DNA from: Candidatus Saccharimonadota bacterium
GTDB lineage: Bacteria > Patescibacteriota > Saccharimonadia > Saccharimonadales > Saccharimonadaceae
Direction: 5' to 3'
Length of the DNA: 64,000 nucleotides
Assembly (NCBI GenBank): GCA_017556795.1
Contig: JAFYLZ010000005.1
Coordinates: 1-64,000 of the forward strand
Position 1 is the first letter of the stretch, and each line of letters opens with the position of its first letter. Under the pieces are notes generated by a model that saw only the letters and a program-made list of their open reading frames with translations, did not search any database and was not told where the DNA came from. The translations under genes and the position numbers were made by a program. This document shows, piece by piece, positions 19,190-26,886 of the stretch.

Positions 19190-22100
19190 TTATTTACCTA
19201 GCGAATTTTTGAGGGTAGTATGTAAGTCTTTTACTCTGATCTTATCGCCCGGATAATAATCTGGGTTGTTACAAAATTGCTCACTACTAAGGCACCAGCC
19301 ATCGGAGCCCTCGTAAGGGGTCGGGAGTGCTGAGACGGTAAACTCAAAATAGCCATCAGCCGAAATCCCGGTTTGGGCCACTGGAGCTTCTAGCTCTTCG
19401 TCGCCGTAGCTACGAGTAACATATGTGAGAGTGAATGTCTCTTCATGTTCTGCAACGCAACGGGCGCTATAAGCAGACATCTTACCGTAACCGTAGCTAA
19501 TCTCTAATTCTCCTGGCAAGACTTGAAGGCCAAGACCGATTTCTGAATCTCCAACCGGGCCAGCATTACCGCCCCAAAGATAGTTCTTCTCCCCGTGATC
19601 GAGGTTATAGATTATATTAACCGGATATGAGCGCCAGCGGTTTGATCCGTCGATCGAAGCATCGTCACCACCACTACCACCAAGAGCAACGTCGAGCATC
19701 GAGAAATCTTCGCCTGTTTCGCTTCTTGGCAAACGCCAACCGGCAGGGCAAATGCTACCGCCAGCATACCCCGACGTATCATGTTTGCTATTGCCAGCCG
19801 TGACGGTATACCAGTTATAATTGCCACCATAACCGCTATAATCTTTCATTTTAAAGGAAATTCGATCCCAACAAGTGTAGCCGGCAGACGCTGGACAACC
19901 GGGCGTAGTAGATGCGGCATTGCCATGAAAATTGGTGTTGTATTCGTCTAAGAAATCTTGGGTCGGGTTATCAGTATTAGCTGCCGTAACGTTCGTGTTT
20001 GCATCGTTCAAATCAAGACGAAGGTCTTCGATCATCCACCAGTTATCATCGGCTAACTTTGCCACAGCATAGATTTGGTTGTCGCGCTCATCGCGTAATG
20101 CGATAACCGTGTTGGTGTCGGCCGATGCGTATGGTTCGGCGGTGCCGTCAAAAGTCTGCATCGTAACGTCTTCCTCAGCCTGTATCCATTGAGCATAAAG
20201 ATAGAAGTCATCCAAATCTGGAACTTCAATATTTTGGTTTGGCCCATACATCGTACCCGAACCGTCAGCTTCTGTATTCCAGCCAATATAGCTATATCCT
20301 TCACGCCTGTAGTCTGGGTCCATAAGGTCAATGATTTCGTTGTCAGGAGGGCAGACTACTTGGTCCCCCATTTCCGGGGCCGATTCGTCACCGTCGTTAG
20401 ATAAGTAATGAATGGTTGTGCAACCTTTTTCCCATAGTGCATAAATGGTGGTGTTTTTGTAGAGCGAAAACTCATCACCCGCATGGGCTGCATAATCGCG
20501 ATACGGAACGCCCCATTCGTCGGTATTATTTGGATTAACATCCTTAAAATCTTCGGTGGCCCACCCAATAAATGTGTGGTGTTCCCTAGTTGGCTCTTCG
20601 TCGCCAATAATATAGCCATCAGCCCATAAATCTGTAGTAGTTATTGTTTGAGGTTCCGGGACAGGACCTTCGCCGCCATTAGCATCATACGACAAGGTGA
20701 CGTCTCTGGTAGGATAAATCCTACAGCGGGCTGAGAGACCTTGGCTCTTGTCCGCATTGGTCTCGTCGATTTCCATGACGGCTTCGTTCCCGTCTGCTAT
20801 TCCAGGGAGAGCAAGAAGGGCGGTGGCAATGTCCCAATTAATATTGTTGTAGTTATATGTTACCTGACCCTGGTAATAACCCGCTCCGCCGCGATACGCG
20901 TAGTCTGTTCCAAGACTTTCAGACATGCCAGCGTAATAAAAACCTGCAAAGACGAAGTTGTTTGGGTAACTCGTCCAGTTTTTAATTTTTTCTAATGCAG
21001 TTTCTCCACCGATTGCCGTTCCGAGCCCTTCGAACTCATTAATTATTTCATCAATAAGGCCGTATTCATAAGTTGGCACATTCCAGCCCGTCGGACAGAT
21101 ATTGTGGTAAGAATTATCTCGGCCGTTATAGTAATTGCCATAGCCATAAATTGCTCCGTCGGAAGCTGGCTCGTCGTCACGATTTTCGGTATTTTCGTTG
21201 AAAGAGTTTTCTGTGACAGAGCGCATGTTTTCTATCGTCCAACAGTTGCCGTCGGCAAGTCTAGCTACAGCATAAGTTTGGTCGTCGCGCTCGTCGGTAA
21301 GGGCGGTAACTTCTCCGATGCTTAAGTTCCCGCAAGTAAATCCGGTCATAGTACCAGCTGATTCAATCCAGTTAGCATATAAACGAAGTTTGTCGCCCGA
21401 CATTTCGATGATTTGGTTTGGACCATAATTAGTGCCAGAACCATCGGCTCTAGTGTTCCAGCCGGCAAAGCCATACCCTAGACGGCTAAAATTCGATGCG
21501 GTTAAAACAATTTCGTCTCCAGGGTCAGCCTCTTGGTCTGCCATGGTACCAATGCCGTCGTCGCCGTTACCATAATAACAAACTCCGGAGCACTCACGAT
21601 AATAGAAAGTGGTGTCATTTTCCATATAAAAATCTTCGTCGACAGTAGAGGTAGCGCTAACAATACAGGAGATACTAAAGGTAGTAGCAGCAACAGCGAT
21701 CGCGATAACTGGCAAATTCGCTTTTTTGTGCTTTCTGACGTAAAAAAGCGAAACAATCACGACGCCGATGCTAGCTGCGAGCGCAATTGAGCCATAGGCT
21801 GCGGCACCAGGAGTCGCTTTGGCGCCAGTACTAGGAACAACTATGTCTTCGGTGATTTCTTCCGTTTCGCCATATTCGTTGGTTTTTTCGAGAGTAATCG
21901 TGATGGTAGTGCTAAAAATTTGTGAAATCTGGCTTGGGTCGTTGATTTCGTTTATGTAAGTCGCTTTTAAGGTGAGTTCGAAAATTTCGCCTGGGTCAAT
22001 AGTGGCATCGACGGAGCTTTCGTATTCGTATTCCAAGAGATCATTCTCGTCGCTCACCCCAACGCTAATTATTTTGCGAGGCTCGCTGTCGGTATTTTTG

Positions 22101-22336
22101 AAACCAAGATTAAAGGTGACGTATTCGCCTGCACTATGGAAAACGATGTTGTTGGTAATTTTTGAATCGCTTGCGCCAAGAATTTTGGCTTCGGTAGTCG
22201 ACGATCGATCCGTAATTTCGGCCGCAACAAGCTTAAATACATTGCCCTCCGCAAATACCGGGCCAGCCATAAAAAACGCTGCAAAAAATGCAAAAAACAT
22301 GCTCAAAACTACATATTTTATATTATTTCGCACCAT
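19190..22336 (-). CDS. Large surface protein with internal sorting-like motif, FISUMP and InlB-type repeats
   Basis: 1048 aa. Order: signal peptide (1-29, cleavage after VFA); Ig-like domain (30-165) homologous to that of the gene at 1-1329; VPSTGA (167-172); helix 180-200; RKHKK; second helix 207-228; InlB/Flg_new repeat (about 287-323); FISUMP domain (PF09603; CWTIENMRS) about 340-530; two more InlB repeats (about 555-730); second FISUMP domain (NWWMIEDLRL) about 745-975; and a beta tail. FISUMP proteins are exported structural or adhesive proteins in other phyla. A hairpin of two helices should place both large domains outside the cell. Normal leader with an AGAGG site. Confidence 0.85.
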   Translation of the reverse strand: MVRNNIKYVVLSMFFAFFAAFFMAGPVFAEGNVFKLVAAEITDRSSTTEAKILGASDSKITNNIVFHSAGEYVTFNLGFKNTDSEPRKIISVGVSDENDLLEYEYESSVDATIDPGEIFELTLKATYINEINDPSQISQIFSTTITITLEKTNEYGETEEITEDIVVPSTGAKATPGAAAYGSIALAASIGVVIVSLFYVRKHKKANLPVIAIAVAATTFSISCIVSATSTVDEDFYMENDTTFYYRECSGVCYYGNGDDGIGTMADQEADPGDEIVLTASNFSRLGYGFAGWNTRADGSGTNYGPNQIIEMSGDKLRLYANWIESAGTMTGFTCGNLSIGEVTALTDERDDQTYAVARLADGNCWTIENMRSVTENSFNENTENRDDEPASDGAIYGYGNYYNGRDNSYHNICPTGWNVPTYEYGLIDEIINEFEGLGTAIGGETALEKIKNWTSYPNNFVFAGFYYAGMSESLGTDYAYRGGAGYYQGQVTYNYNNINWDIATALLALPGIADGNEAVMEIDETNADKSQGLSARCRIYPTRDVTLSYDANGGEGPVPEPQTITTTDLWADGYIIGDEEPTREHHTFIGWATEDFKDVNPNNTDEWGVPYRDYAAHAGDEFSLYKNTTIYALWEKGCTTIHYLSNDGDESAPEMGDQVVCPPDNEIIDLMDPDYRREGYSYIGWNTEADGSGTMYGPNQNIEVPDLDDFYLYAQWIQAEEDVTMQTFDGTAEPYASADTNTVIALRDERDNQIYAVAKLADDNWWMIEDLRLDLNDANTNVTAANTDNPTQDFLDEYNTNFHGNAASTTPGCPASAGYTCWDRISFKMKDYSGYGGNYNWYTVTAGNSKHDTSGYAGGSICPAGWRLPRSETGEDFSMLDVALGGSGGDDASIDGSNRWRSYPVNIIYNLDHGEKNYLWGGNAGPVGDSEIGLGLQVLPGELEISYGYGKMSAYSARCVAEHEETFTLTYVTRSYGDEELEAPVAQTGISADGYFEFTVSALPTPYEGSDGWCLSSEQFCNNPDYYPGDKIRVKDLHTTLKNSLGK

Positions 22337-22442
22337 ACAATACCTCTTACGTTTACTTTTATTTTAACATGAATAGCCCAAAAACAATATGGCAATTTAA
22401 GCAAACACAAAAAAGGCCTCAAAGAGGACCTAATTTCTTTAG
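22337..22442. other. Intergenic, promoter of the surface protein and tRNA-Arg terminator
   Basis: Contains a TAAAAT -10 with a leader and AGAGG site serving the surface-protein gene, and the tRNA-Arg terminator. No open frame is convincing here. Confidence 0.6.
22411..22430 (-). terminator. Terminator of tRNA-Arg(UCG)
   Basis: On the minus strand GGTCCTC-TTT-GAGGCC is followed by TTTTTTG; the stem has one bulged base. Confidence 0.75.
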
Positions 22443-22519
22443 TGGTACACCCGGAGGGACTCGAACCCACGACCCTCTGTTCCGAAGACAGATGCTCTAA
22501 TCCACTGAGCTACGGGTGC
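22443..22519 (-). tRNA. tRNA-Arg (TCG)
   Basis: Acceptor GCACCCG pairs with CGGGTGT (one G-U); anticodon stem TCTGT with loop CTTCGGA gives UCG; encoded CCA. The promoter lies about 85 nt upstream because a duplication of the tRNA 5' end intervenes. Confidence 0.93.
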
Positions 22520-22596
22520 AAATGAGGAGAAAAACGTAAGCTTGCTTGCAGTTTTTCGACGAATGCTGCGCCCGAAGCCGCTAGGCTACGGGTGCA
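22509..22596. repeat. Duplicated 5' end of tRNA-Arg(UCG) with 64-bp insert
   Basis: GCTACGGGTGCA is present at 22509-22520 (the tRNA 5' end) and at 22585-22596. The spacer contains an inverted repeat GAAAAAC/GTTTTTC. The distal copy sits about 8 nt from a TATAAT, the spacing seen for other tRNA genes here. Confidence 0.75.
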
Positions 22597-22665
22597 TGCC
22601 ATTATTATACCAGATTGCGGCGTGGTGGGTTGAAACTCTAGTAAAGCTATGCTAATACTTGCCCG

Positions 22666-23787
22666 GTGAAAAAGTTTTTTCACCAATCATACGTTCTGGT
22701 GGCGATGTGTTTTGGCGTCGTTTCAGGCATGATTTTGATGCAGGTTTTGCATTGGAATTTTTTCGCTTCCCCGCTTTGGATTTTGTTTGCTCTTGCACTT
22801 TTGATTTATGCTTTTTGTTATCCAAATCATACTTTCATAATTTTGGCGTTTTTATCAGGGGTGATTATCGCCGCGAAAAAATATACCGACGAGACAAACA
22901 ATCTTACCTCGGCTGATTTCATTCTTGCTTTTCGCGATCATTACAAAACGCAGATCGATTTAAACATTGGTTCGCCCGAATCCAAACTTGGTATTGCGTA
23001 TCTTCTTGGCATCAAGGACGGCCTACCGGGGACGCTCAGCCAAAATTTGCGCGCCATCGGGTTGGCGCATATCGTAGTGGCGTCTGGCACACATTTGTCC
23101 ATTCTAATTGATGTCGCACGGAAAGTCTTTGGCCGGATTTCGCGACGTGCTGGACTAATTGCGACGCTTATTTTGATAGTTTTGTTTATGTCGTTAATTG
23201 GTTTTACACCGTCCATTTTACGAGCCGGGATCGTGGCGATACTTTCTTTGATTGCCTGGTATGTGGGGCGAAAGTTTGAGCCTTGGCGGATTATTTTGCT
23301 TGCCACCACAATCACGCTTTTAATTAGCCCGGGCTTTCTAGGAAACCTTGGCTGGCAAATGTCGTTTGCTTCTTTTGCGGGAGTGATGGTGCTCGCGCCA
23401 AAAATCCAGCGATTTTGTTACGGTAAAACAAAGCCGCCTTTTGTTGGTTCGGTCATTATTACGACCGTTGCGGCAACGCTCGCCACCCTGCCAATTACGC
23501 TCTATCATTTTGGTTCGCTTTCACTGCTGGCTGTTGCAGCAAACTTATTAATTCTGCCAACCTTGCCCATTGCGATGGGGCTAACGTTTGGCGCTGGTCT
23601 ACCGCTCGCTGGGCCGATTTTTGCTTTCCTCGCCAAAGGTTTGTTGCATCTTCATATTCTGATTGTAGAATTTTTCGCCAAGCAAACTTATTTCACGGTG
23701 CAAATCTCGGCGCACAATGCGTGGGTGTTTTTGCTCTATGTTCCGATCTTGGTGACCCTAATTATTGGGTGGCGCAAAAAAGCGTAG
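22666..23787 (+). CDS. comEC: ComEC/Rec2-like DNA-uptake channel, competence domain only
   Basis: ComEC forms the inner-membrane channel for single-stranded DNA during natural transformation. The 373 aa hold many membrane helices and the Competence-domain motifs: HIVVASGTHLSILI (family: H-LAVSGLH-G) and TPSILRAGIVA (family: PS--RA). The N-terminal DUF4131 part is reduced and the C-terminal metallo-beta-lactamase-like nuclease domain is missing. GTG start at 22666; a TATGCTAATAC motif lies just upstream. Located away from pilB and the prepilin gene. Confidence 0.88.
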   Translation: MKKFFHQSYVLVAMCFGVVSGMILMQVLHWNFFASPLWILFALALLIYAFCYPNHTFIILAFLSGVIIAAKKYTDETNNLTSADFILAFRDHYKTQIDLNIGSPESKLGIAYLLGIKDGLPGTLSQNLRAIGLAHIVVASGTHLSILIDVARKVFGRISRRAGLIATLILIVLFMSLIGFTPSILRAGIVAILSLIAWYVGRKFEPWRIILLATTITLLISPGFLGNLGWQMSFASFAGVMVLAPKIQRFCYGKTKPPFVGSVIITTVAATLATLPITLYHFGSLSLLAVAANLLILPTLPIAMGLTFGAGLPLAGPIFAFLAKGLLHLHILIVEFFAKQTYFTVQISAHNAWVFLLYVPILVTLIIGWRKKA

Positions 23788-23793
23788 ACGTTA

Positions 23794-23805
23794 TATAATT
23801 AAGGT
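23794..23805 (+). promoter_or_regulatory. Leaderless-type promoter of the 132-aa membrane protein
   Basis: TATAAT 23794-23799, 6 nt, ATG at 23806. Confidence 0.7.
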
Positions 23806-24204
23806 ATGATTATTAAAAATTTCTTTTCAACATATTACGCCTTTGGTTCAGCGAGCGCCTCTGGTGTAGTTCTAGTTTTTTGCTTATATATGCTTAGAAC
23901 GAGTGCTAATGGCAGTTCCATTGCGGTCGCTCTTTTTCTGGCCTTGTTGGCACTGGCCTACACTATTCCGGCTGGACTGCTTCTAGCCAAACAGAACATT
24001 CCGGAAAACAAGTTACTCTTGCGTTTAGCAACCTCGGCTGCGTTTGGCGCACTGGCAGGATGGTTTATGATAACTATGTTCCTAGAAGTACTCAGTAACG
24101 GCAAGCGAAGCGCAAGCAACATCGGCATTTATCTGATTTGTTCGGTGATTGCGCATTTAGCCATGTACATAACAGTCAAGCTAAAAAGGAAAGGTAAAAA
24201 ATGA
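23806..24204 (+). CDS. Small four-helix membrane protein, unknown
   Basis: The 132 aa contain four hydrophobic segments (about 12-30, 38-58, 72-95, 105-122) and a basic C-terminal tail KLKRKGKK. No motif or family recognised. Leaderless-type start; overlaps the following 105-aa gene by 4 nt (ATGA), so the two probably form one membrane unit. Confidence 0.6.
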   Translation: MIIKNFFSTYYAFGSASASGVVLVFCLYMLRTSANGSSIAVALFLALLALAYTIPAGLLLAKQNIPENKLLLRLATSAAFGALAGWFMITMFLEVLSNGKRSASNIGIYLICSVIAHLAMYITVKLKRKGKK

Positions 24205-24518
24205 ATTTGAACAAGGTTAATCAAAAAATTTTCATCGGCTCGGCGATTTTCTCTGGTGCAGTAATTCTTTTGCATCTCATTATGTTTAGCGGCAAAACTA
24301 TTACAATTGACGCTTCAACCGGCACGCTTGGCAGCCCAGTTGGCATCGGTGTTCTCTTGGGGCTTGCGCTTTGTTTGCTCGGGATGGAATACGGCTTACT
24401 TAAACTGTCCGAATCTAAAATTGCTGCGGCCCGCATATTCGCAATTTTCATGCTCGTGATGGGTGTATTGCCAGTATTTATATTTGGCGCCGGATTTTTA
24501 TTATTCTTCTTTAAATAA
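24201..24518 (+). CDS. Small three-helix membrane protein, unknown
   Basis: 105 aa with hydrophobic segments at about 11-29, 48-65 and 77-104. The first loop carries KTITIDASTGTLGSP. Starts inside the stop of the preceding membrane gene. Not recognised; probably a partner of its neighbour. Confidence 0.6.
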   Translation: MNLNKVNQKIFIGSAIFSGAVILLHLIMFSGKTITIDASTGTLGSPVGIGVLLGLALCLLGMEYGLLKLSESKIAAARIFAIFMLVMGVLPVFIFGAGFLLFFFK

Positions 24519-24603
24519 TCACCCAGTCAGCGAGGTAGACTTTTTGATGAAAAAATGTTAAAATAAAACGAAGTTAATCTATTAAATTTTTTGGAGAAAT
24601 AAT

Positions 24604-25305
24604 ATGTCAGGACACAGTAAATGGGCTACCACCAAACGCCAAAAAGCGGTTGTTGACGCCAAGCGTGGCGCTTTGTTCACAAAAATTGGCAACCAAATCG
24701 CAATTGCGGCGCGTTCCGGTACCGATCCAAACATGAACCCTTCCCTTGCGATGGTGCTCGAAAAAGCTCGTCTTGCCAACATGCCAAAAGCCAACATCGA
24801 ACGCGCAATCGCTCGCGTGGCCGATAAATCCGCTGCGGCTCTTATCGAAGAGACTTACGAGGCTTACGGTCCAGGCGGCGTTGGTATTGTGATCGAAGTT
24901 GCTACCGACAACAAAAACCGCACCATGCCAGAAGTACGCCACACGCTCGACAAAAACGGTGGCCGCATGGCCGATCCGGGCTCGGTGATGTTTCAATTTA
25001 CCAGAAAAGGCGTCATTATGATTTCGGACAAAGGCGAAGATGCCTTGATGGCCGCGCTTGAAGCCGGCGCCGAAGACGCTTCTGAAGAAGAAGATGGCAT
25101 CGAAATCTATACTGCCGCTTCTGATTTGATGAAAGTACGCGGTGACTTGATCGCTGCTGGCCTCAATGTCACTTCTGCCGAATTGCAATATGTGCCAAAC
25201 AACCTCGTTCCGGTTTCTGGCGAAGATGCCGAAAAACTCGAGAAATTGCTCGACGCCGTCGACGATTTGGACGACGTGGTCGCAGTTCATACGAACGCTG
25301 AGTAA
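24604..25305 (+). CDS. yebC: YebC/PmpR/TACO1-family protein
   Basis: YebC proteins bind DNA as transcription regulators or, as shown for some members, relieve ribosome stalling. The 233 aa open with the family hallmark SGHSKWATTKRQKAVVDAKR and continue with LEKARLANMPKANIERAI and the PGGVGIVIEVATDNKNRT block. Normal leader: TAAAAT at about 24557 and TTGGAG before the ATG. Followed by a terminator shared with no other gene. Confidence 0.95.
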   Translation: MSGHSKWATTKRQKAVVDAKRGALFTKIGNQIAIAARSGTDPNMNPSLAMVLEKARLANMPKANIERAIARVADKSAAALIEETYEAYGPGGVGIVIEVATDNKNRTMPEVRHTLDKNGGRMADPGSVMFQFTRKGVIMISDKGEDALMAALEAGAEDASEEEDGIEIYTAASDLMKVRGDLIAAGLNVTSAELQYVPNNLVPVSGEDAEKLEKLLDAVDDLDDVVAVHTNAE

Positions 25306-25308
25306 TCT

Positions 25309-25340
25309 AAATACCGGTCTGGTCTTTCCAGCCGGTATTT
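25309..25340 (+). terminator. Terminator of yebC
   Basis: AAATACCGG...CCGGTATTT stem with an inner CTGG/CCAG pair and a T-run, just before the tRNA-Ser promoter. Confidence 0.9.
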
Positions 25341-25341
25341 T

Positions 25342-25360
25342 TTATGCTATAATAATATGT
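25342..25360 (+). promoter_or_regulatory. Promoter placing tRNA-Ser transcription start at its 5' end
   Basis: TTATGCTATAAT with TATAAT at 25348-25353, then 7 nt, then the first base of the tRNA. Transcription should start at, or one base before, the mature 5' end. Confidence 0.75.
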
Positions 25361-25447
25361 GGAAGGGTGGCCGAGTGGTTGATGGCACTGGTCTTGAAAA
25401 CCAGCAAGTTAATAGCTTCGCAGGTTCGAATCCTGTCCCTTCCGCCA
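25361..25447 (+). tRNA. tRNA-Ser (TGA)
   Basis: Acceptor GGAAGGG/CCCTTCC, anticodon stem CTGGT with loop CTTGAAA giving UGA, long variable arm typical of Ser, discriminator G, encoded CCA. Confidence 0.95.
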
Positions 25448-25448
25448 T

Positions 25449-25477
25449 AAAAAATGCCCTAGCGGGCTATTTTTTAT
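25449..25477. terminator. Bidirectional terminator, tRNA-Ser / DUF6512 gene
   Basis: AAAATGCCC-TAGC-GGGCTATTTTTT between convergent units. Confidence 0.8.
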
Positions 25478-26012
25478 TATTTGATGGGTTATCGACATGA
25501 GCCTTGAAGCCATATTTTTTAGAAATCGGATCCTTAAACAGGGCCACTTTTAGAGGCATCAATGTCAGCGTAGCGTAGCAGCCAAAAACAACGAACACGC
25601 CGGCGCACGCCAGATATTCGAAGATAAACGGCACTGCGCTAATATCAATAATCAACTTGAATAAGTATTGGCTCAAAAAGATTACTAGGTAAAAACTCAA
25701 AATATCAACAAACAAAACTGGCTTTTTGGTGAAGGATTTATACCCGTAAAAGACGCTCGGCATCACGATGATAACAGATATCAGCGACACAAATTTGGCC
25801 AGGAAATAATTCGGATTTTGGCCATAAACAAATCCATCGTAGAGTCCACACAACAAAATCGGGGTAAGCGCAATTTTAATATGCTCCCAAGTGCTTTCGT
25901 TGACCGCGGTGAACAGACCAATGAATTTATTGTGCCCAGTTAAATCGTAAAGAAAGTGCGCCAAAGTACCCACGAGCGAAATAACAATGGTGCTGACAAT
26001 AACTTCTAGCAT
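25467..26012 (-). CDS. DUF6512-family membrane protein
   Basis: The 181-aa protein has five or six membrane helices. The conserved block LVGTLAHFLYDLTGHN...NESTWEHIK near the N-terminus is characteristic of DUF6512, a Firmicutes/CPR membrane family without known function. The start at 26012 is fixed by the leaderless promoter; an upstream in-frame ATG at 26036 overlaps the -10. It ends at the terminator shared with tRNA-Ser. Confidence 0.75.
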   Translation of the reverse strand: MLEVIVSTIVISLVGTLAHFLYDLTGHNKFIGLFTAVNESTWEHIKIALTPILLCGLYDGFVYGQNPNYFLAKFVSLISVIIVMPSVFYGYKSFTKKPVLFVDILSFYLVIFLSQYLFKLIIDISAVPFIFEYLACAGVFVVFGCYATLTLMPLKVALFKDPISKKYGFKAHVDNPSNNKK

Positions 26013-26030
26013 ATCCTGATTATAGCATAA
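26013..26030 (-). promoter_or_regulatory. Leaderless-type promoter of the DUF6512 gene
   Basis: TATGCTATAAT with TATAAT at 26019-26024, 6 nt, ATG at 26012 (minus strand). Confidence 0.7.
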
Positions 26031-26132
26031 GAACAACTCTTCCCTGATTTGCTCTATTTTGCTATATGTGTTATAATAGAAAAATCCCTTTTTTGAGACA
26101 GGGAAGATTTTTAAGAGAGGAGGTATCCGCTA

Positions 26133-26573
26133 ATGAATAAAAAGGATGCCGTTAGAACAAAGAGTTTTGAAAATTTGCCAGAGGAAAGGAGGACTCAGGT
26201 AAAGTTTGTGGCCGACAATTACGGCCGTGTCAAAAAGTATTTGGATCTTTGCGACAAAGGACAGTGGGACAACACGCGCGAAAGCTTAGAGAAATGGCTT
26301 GCAGCCGCTGGTATCCCGACTGATGAAAAACGCCTCAAAGGACTCGTGCAACAGTGTGACGAATTTTCGTCAAAGGCTAAAAAAACTGCCGTCGTTCGTC
26401 ACTGCCCCAAGCGACGCCATAGCATTAGCTCGGAAGTCGAAGAAGATGATAGCGATGAGTTTGGCGACGCCTTAAACTTTGCACTCGAAAATGGACTGTC
26501 CAGTAGGCAGGCCGAGACTTACGCTAAGGCACGTACAGACGATCGTGTTCTCGAGCTCCTTAGGGGAAATTAA
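26133..26573 (+). CDS. Soluble hypothetical protein, 146 aa
   Basis: No family recognised. The protein is hydrophilic and mostly helical, with a central Lys/Arg/His patch (KRRHSIS), an acidic stretch (EVEEDDSDEF) and a C-terminal helix-turn-helix-like region (LENGLSSRQAETYAKAR). It has an ordinary leader: TATAAT near 26071, a small CCC/GGG hairpin, then AGAGGAGG 12 nt before the ATG, one of the strongest ribosome sites in the window. Own terminator follows. Could be a regulator; not shown. Confidence 0.65.
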   Translation: MNKKDAVRTKSFENLPEERRTQVKFVADNYGRVKKYLDLCDKGQWDNTRESLEKWLAAAGIPTDEKRLKGLVQQCDEFSSKAKKTAVVRHCPKRRHSISSEVEEDDSDEFGDALNFALENGLSSRQAETYAKARTDDRVLELLRGN

Positions 26574-26600
26574 ATAACCTGTTCTTAAAAATCAGACCTT

Positions 26601-26626
26601 GGCGGCTCTTGCTGAGCCGCCTTTTT
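26601..26626 (+). terminator. Terminator of the 146-aa gene
   Basis: GGCGGCTC-TTGCT-GAGCCGCC followed by TTTTTC. Confidence 0.92.
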
Positions 26627-26632
26627 CATTAT

Positions 26633-26774
26633 TGGTAGTCCGGCGCTCTAATATCTTGCCTTTGGCAAGATATATCGCTAGCCGTCCTTCCACAAAATCA
26701 CGATAGGCTACGCCTATCTTTTTGTTGCGAAGCAACAAAAAAAGAAGCGAAGCTTCTTGTGATTTCGTGGTAGT
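26633..26774. repeat. Multi-hairpin palindromic element at the 3' end of tRNA-Met/Ile(CAT)
   Basis: TGGTAGT at 26633-26639 repeats the tRNA 3' end (26768-26774; ACTACCA on the minus strand). Between them: hairpin ATATCTTGCC/GGCAAGATAT (26651-26673); then an outer stem CCACAAAATCAC (26690-26701) with GTGATTTCGTGG (26759-26770, one mismatch) enclosing three perfect hairpins at 26702-26718, 26719-26741 and 26742-26758. The outer stem includes the encoded CCA. Confidence 0.85.
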
Positions 26775-26844
26775 ACCGACTGGGATCGAACCAGTGACCT
26801 TGGGCTTATGAGTCCCACGCTCTAACCATCTGAGCTACGGTACC
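26768..26844 (-). tRNA. tRNA-Met or tRNA-Ile2 (CAT)
   Basis: Acceptor GGTACCG pairs with CGGTACT; anticodon loop CTCATAA gives CAU; encoded CCA. The anticodon stem has an A-G mismatch at its loop end. It is not an initiator tRNA by its acceptor pair. Elongator Met or lysidine-modified Ile cannot be separated by eye. TATAAT lies 10 nt upstream. Confidence 0.85.
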
Positions 26845-26870
26845 ACGTTTTTTCATTATAGCACATTTCC

Positions 26871-26886
26871 GTGATATAATAAAGGC
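26871..26886 (+). promoter_or_regulatory. Leaderless-type promoter of the prepilin gene
   Basis: TATAAT 26875-26880, 6 nt, ATG at 26887. Confidence 0.7.

Noticed and set aside
10589-26844. Prophage or integrative element attachment sites at tRNAs
   Set aside because: Repeats are only 5-12 bp and elements only about 42-130 bp; no integrase, phage or conjugation genes lie nearby.
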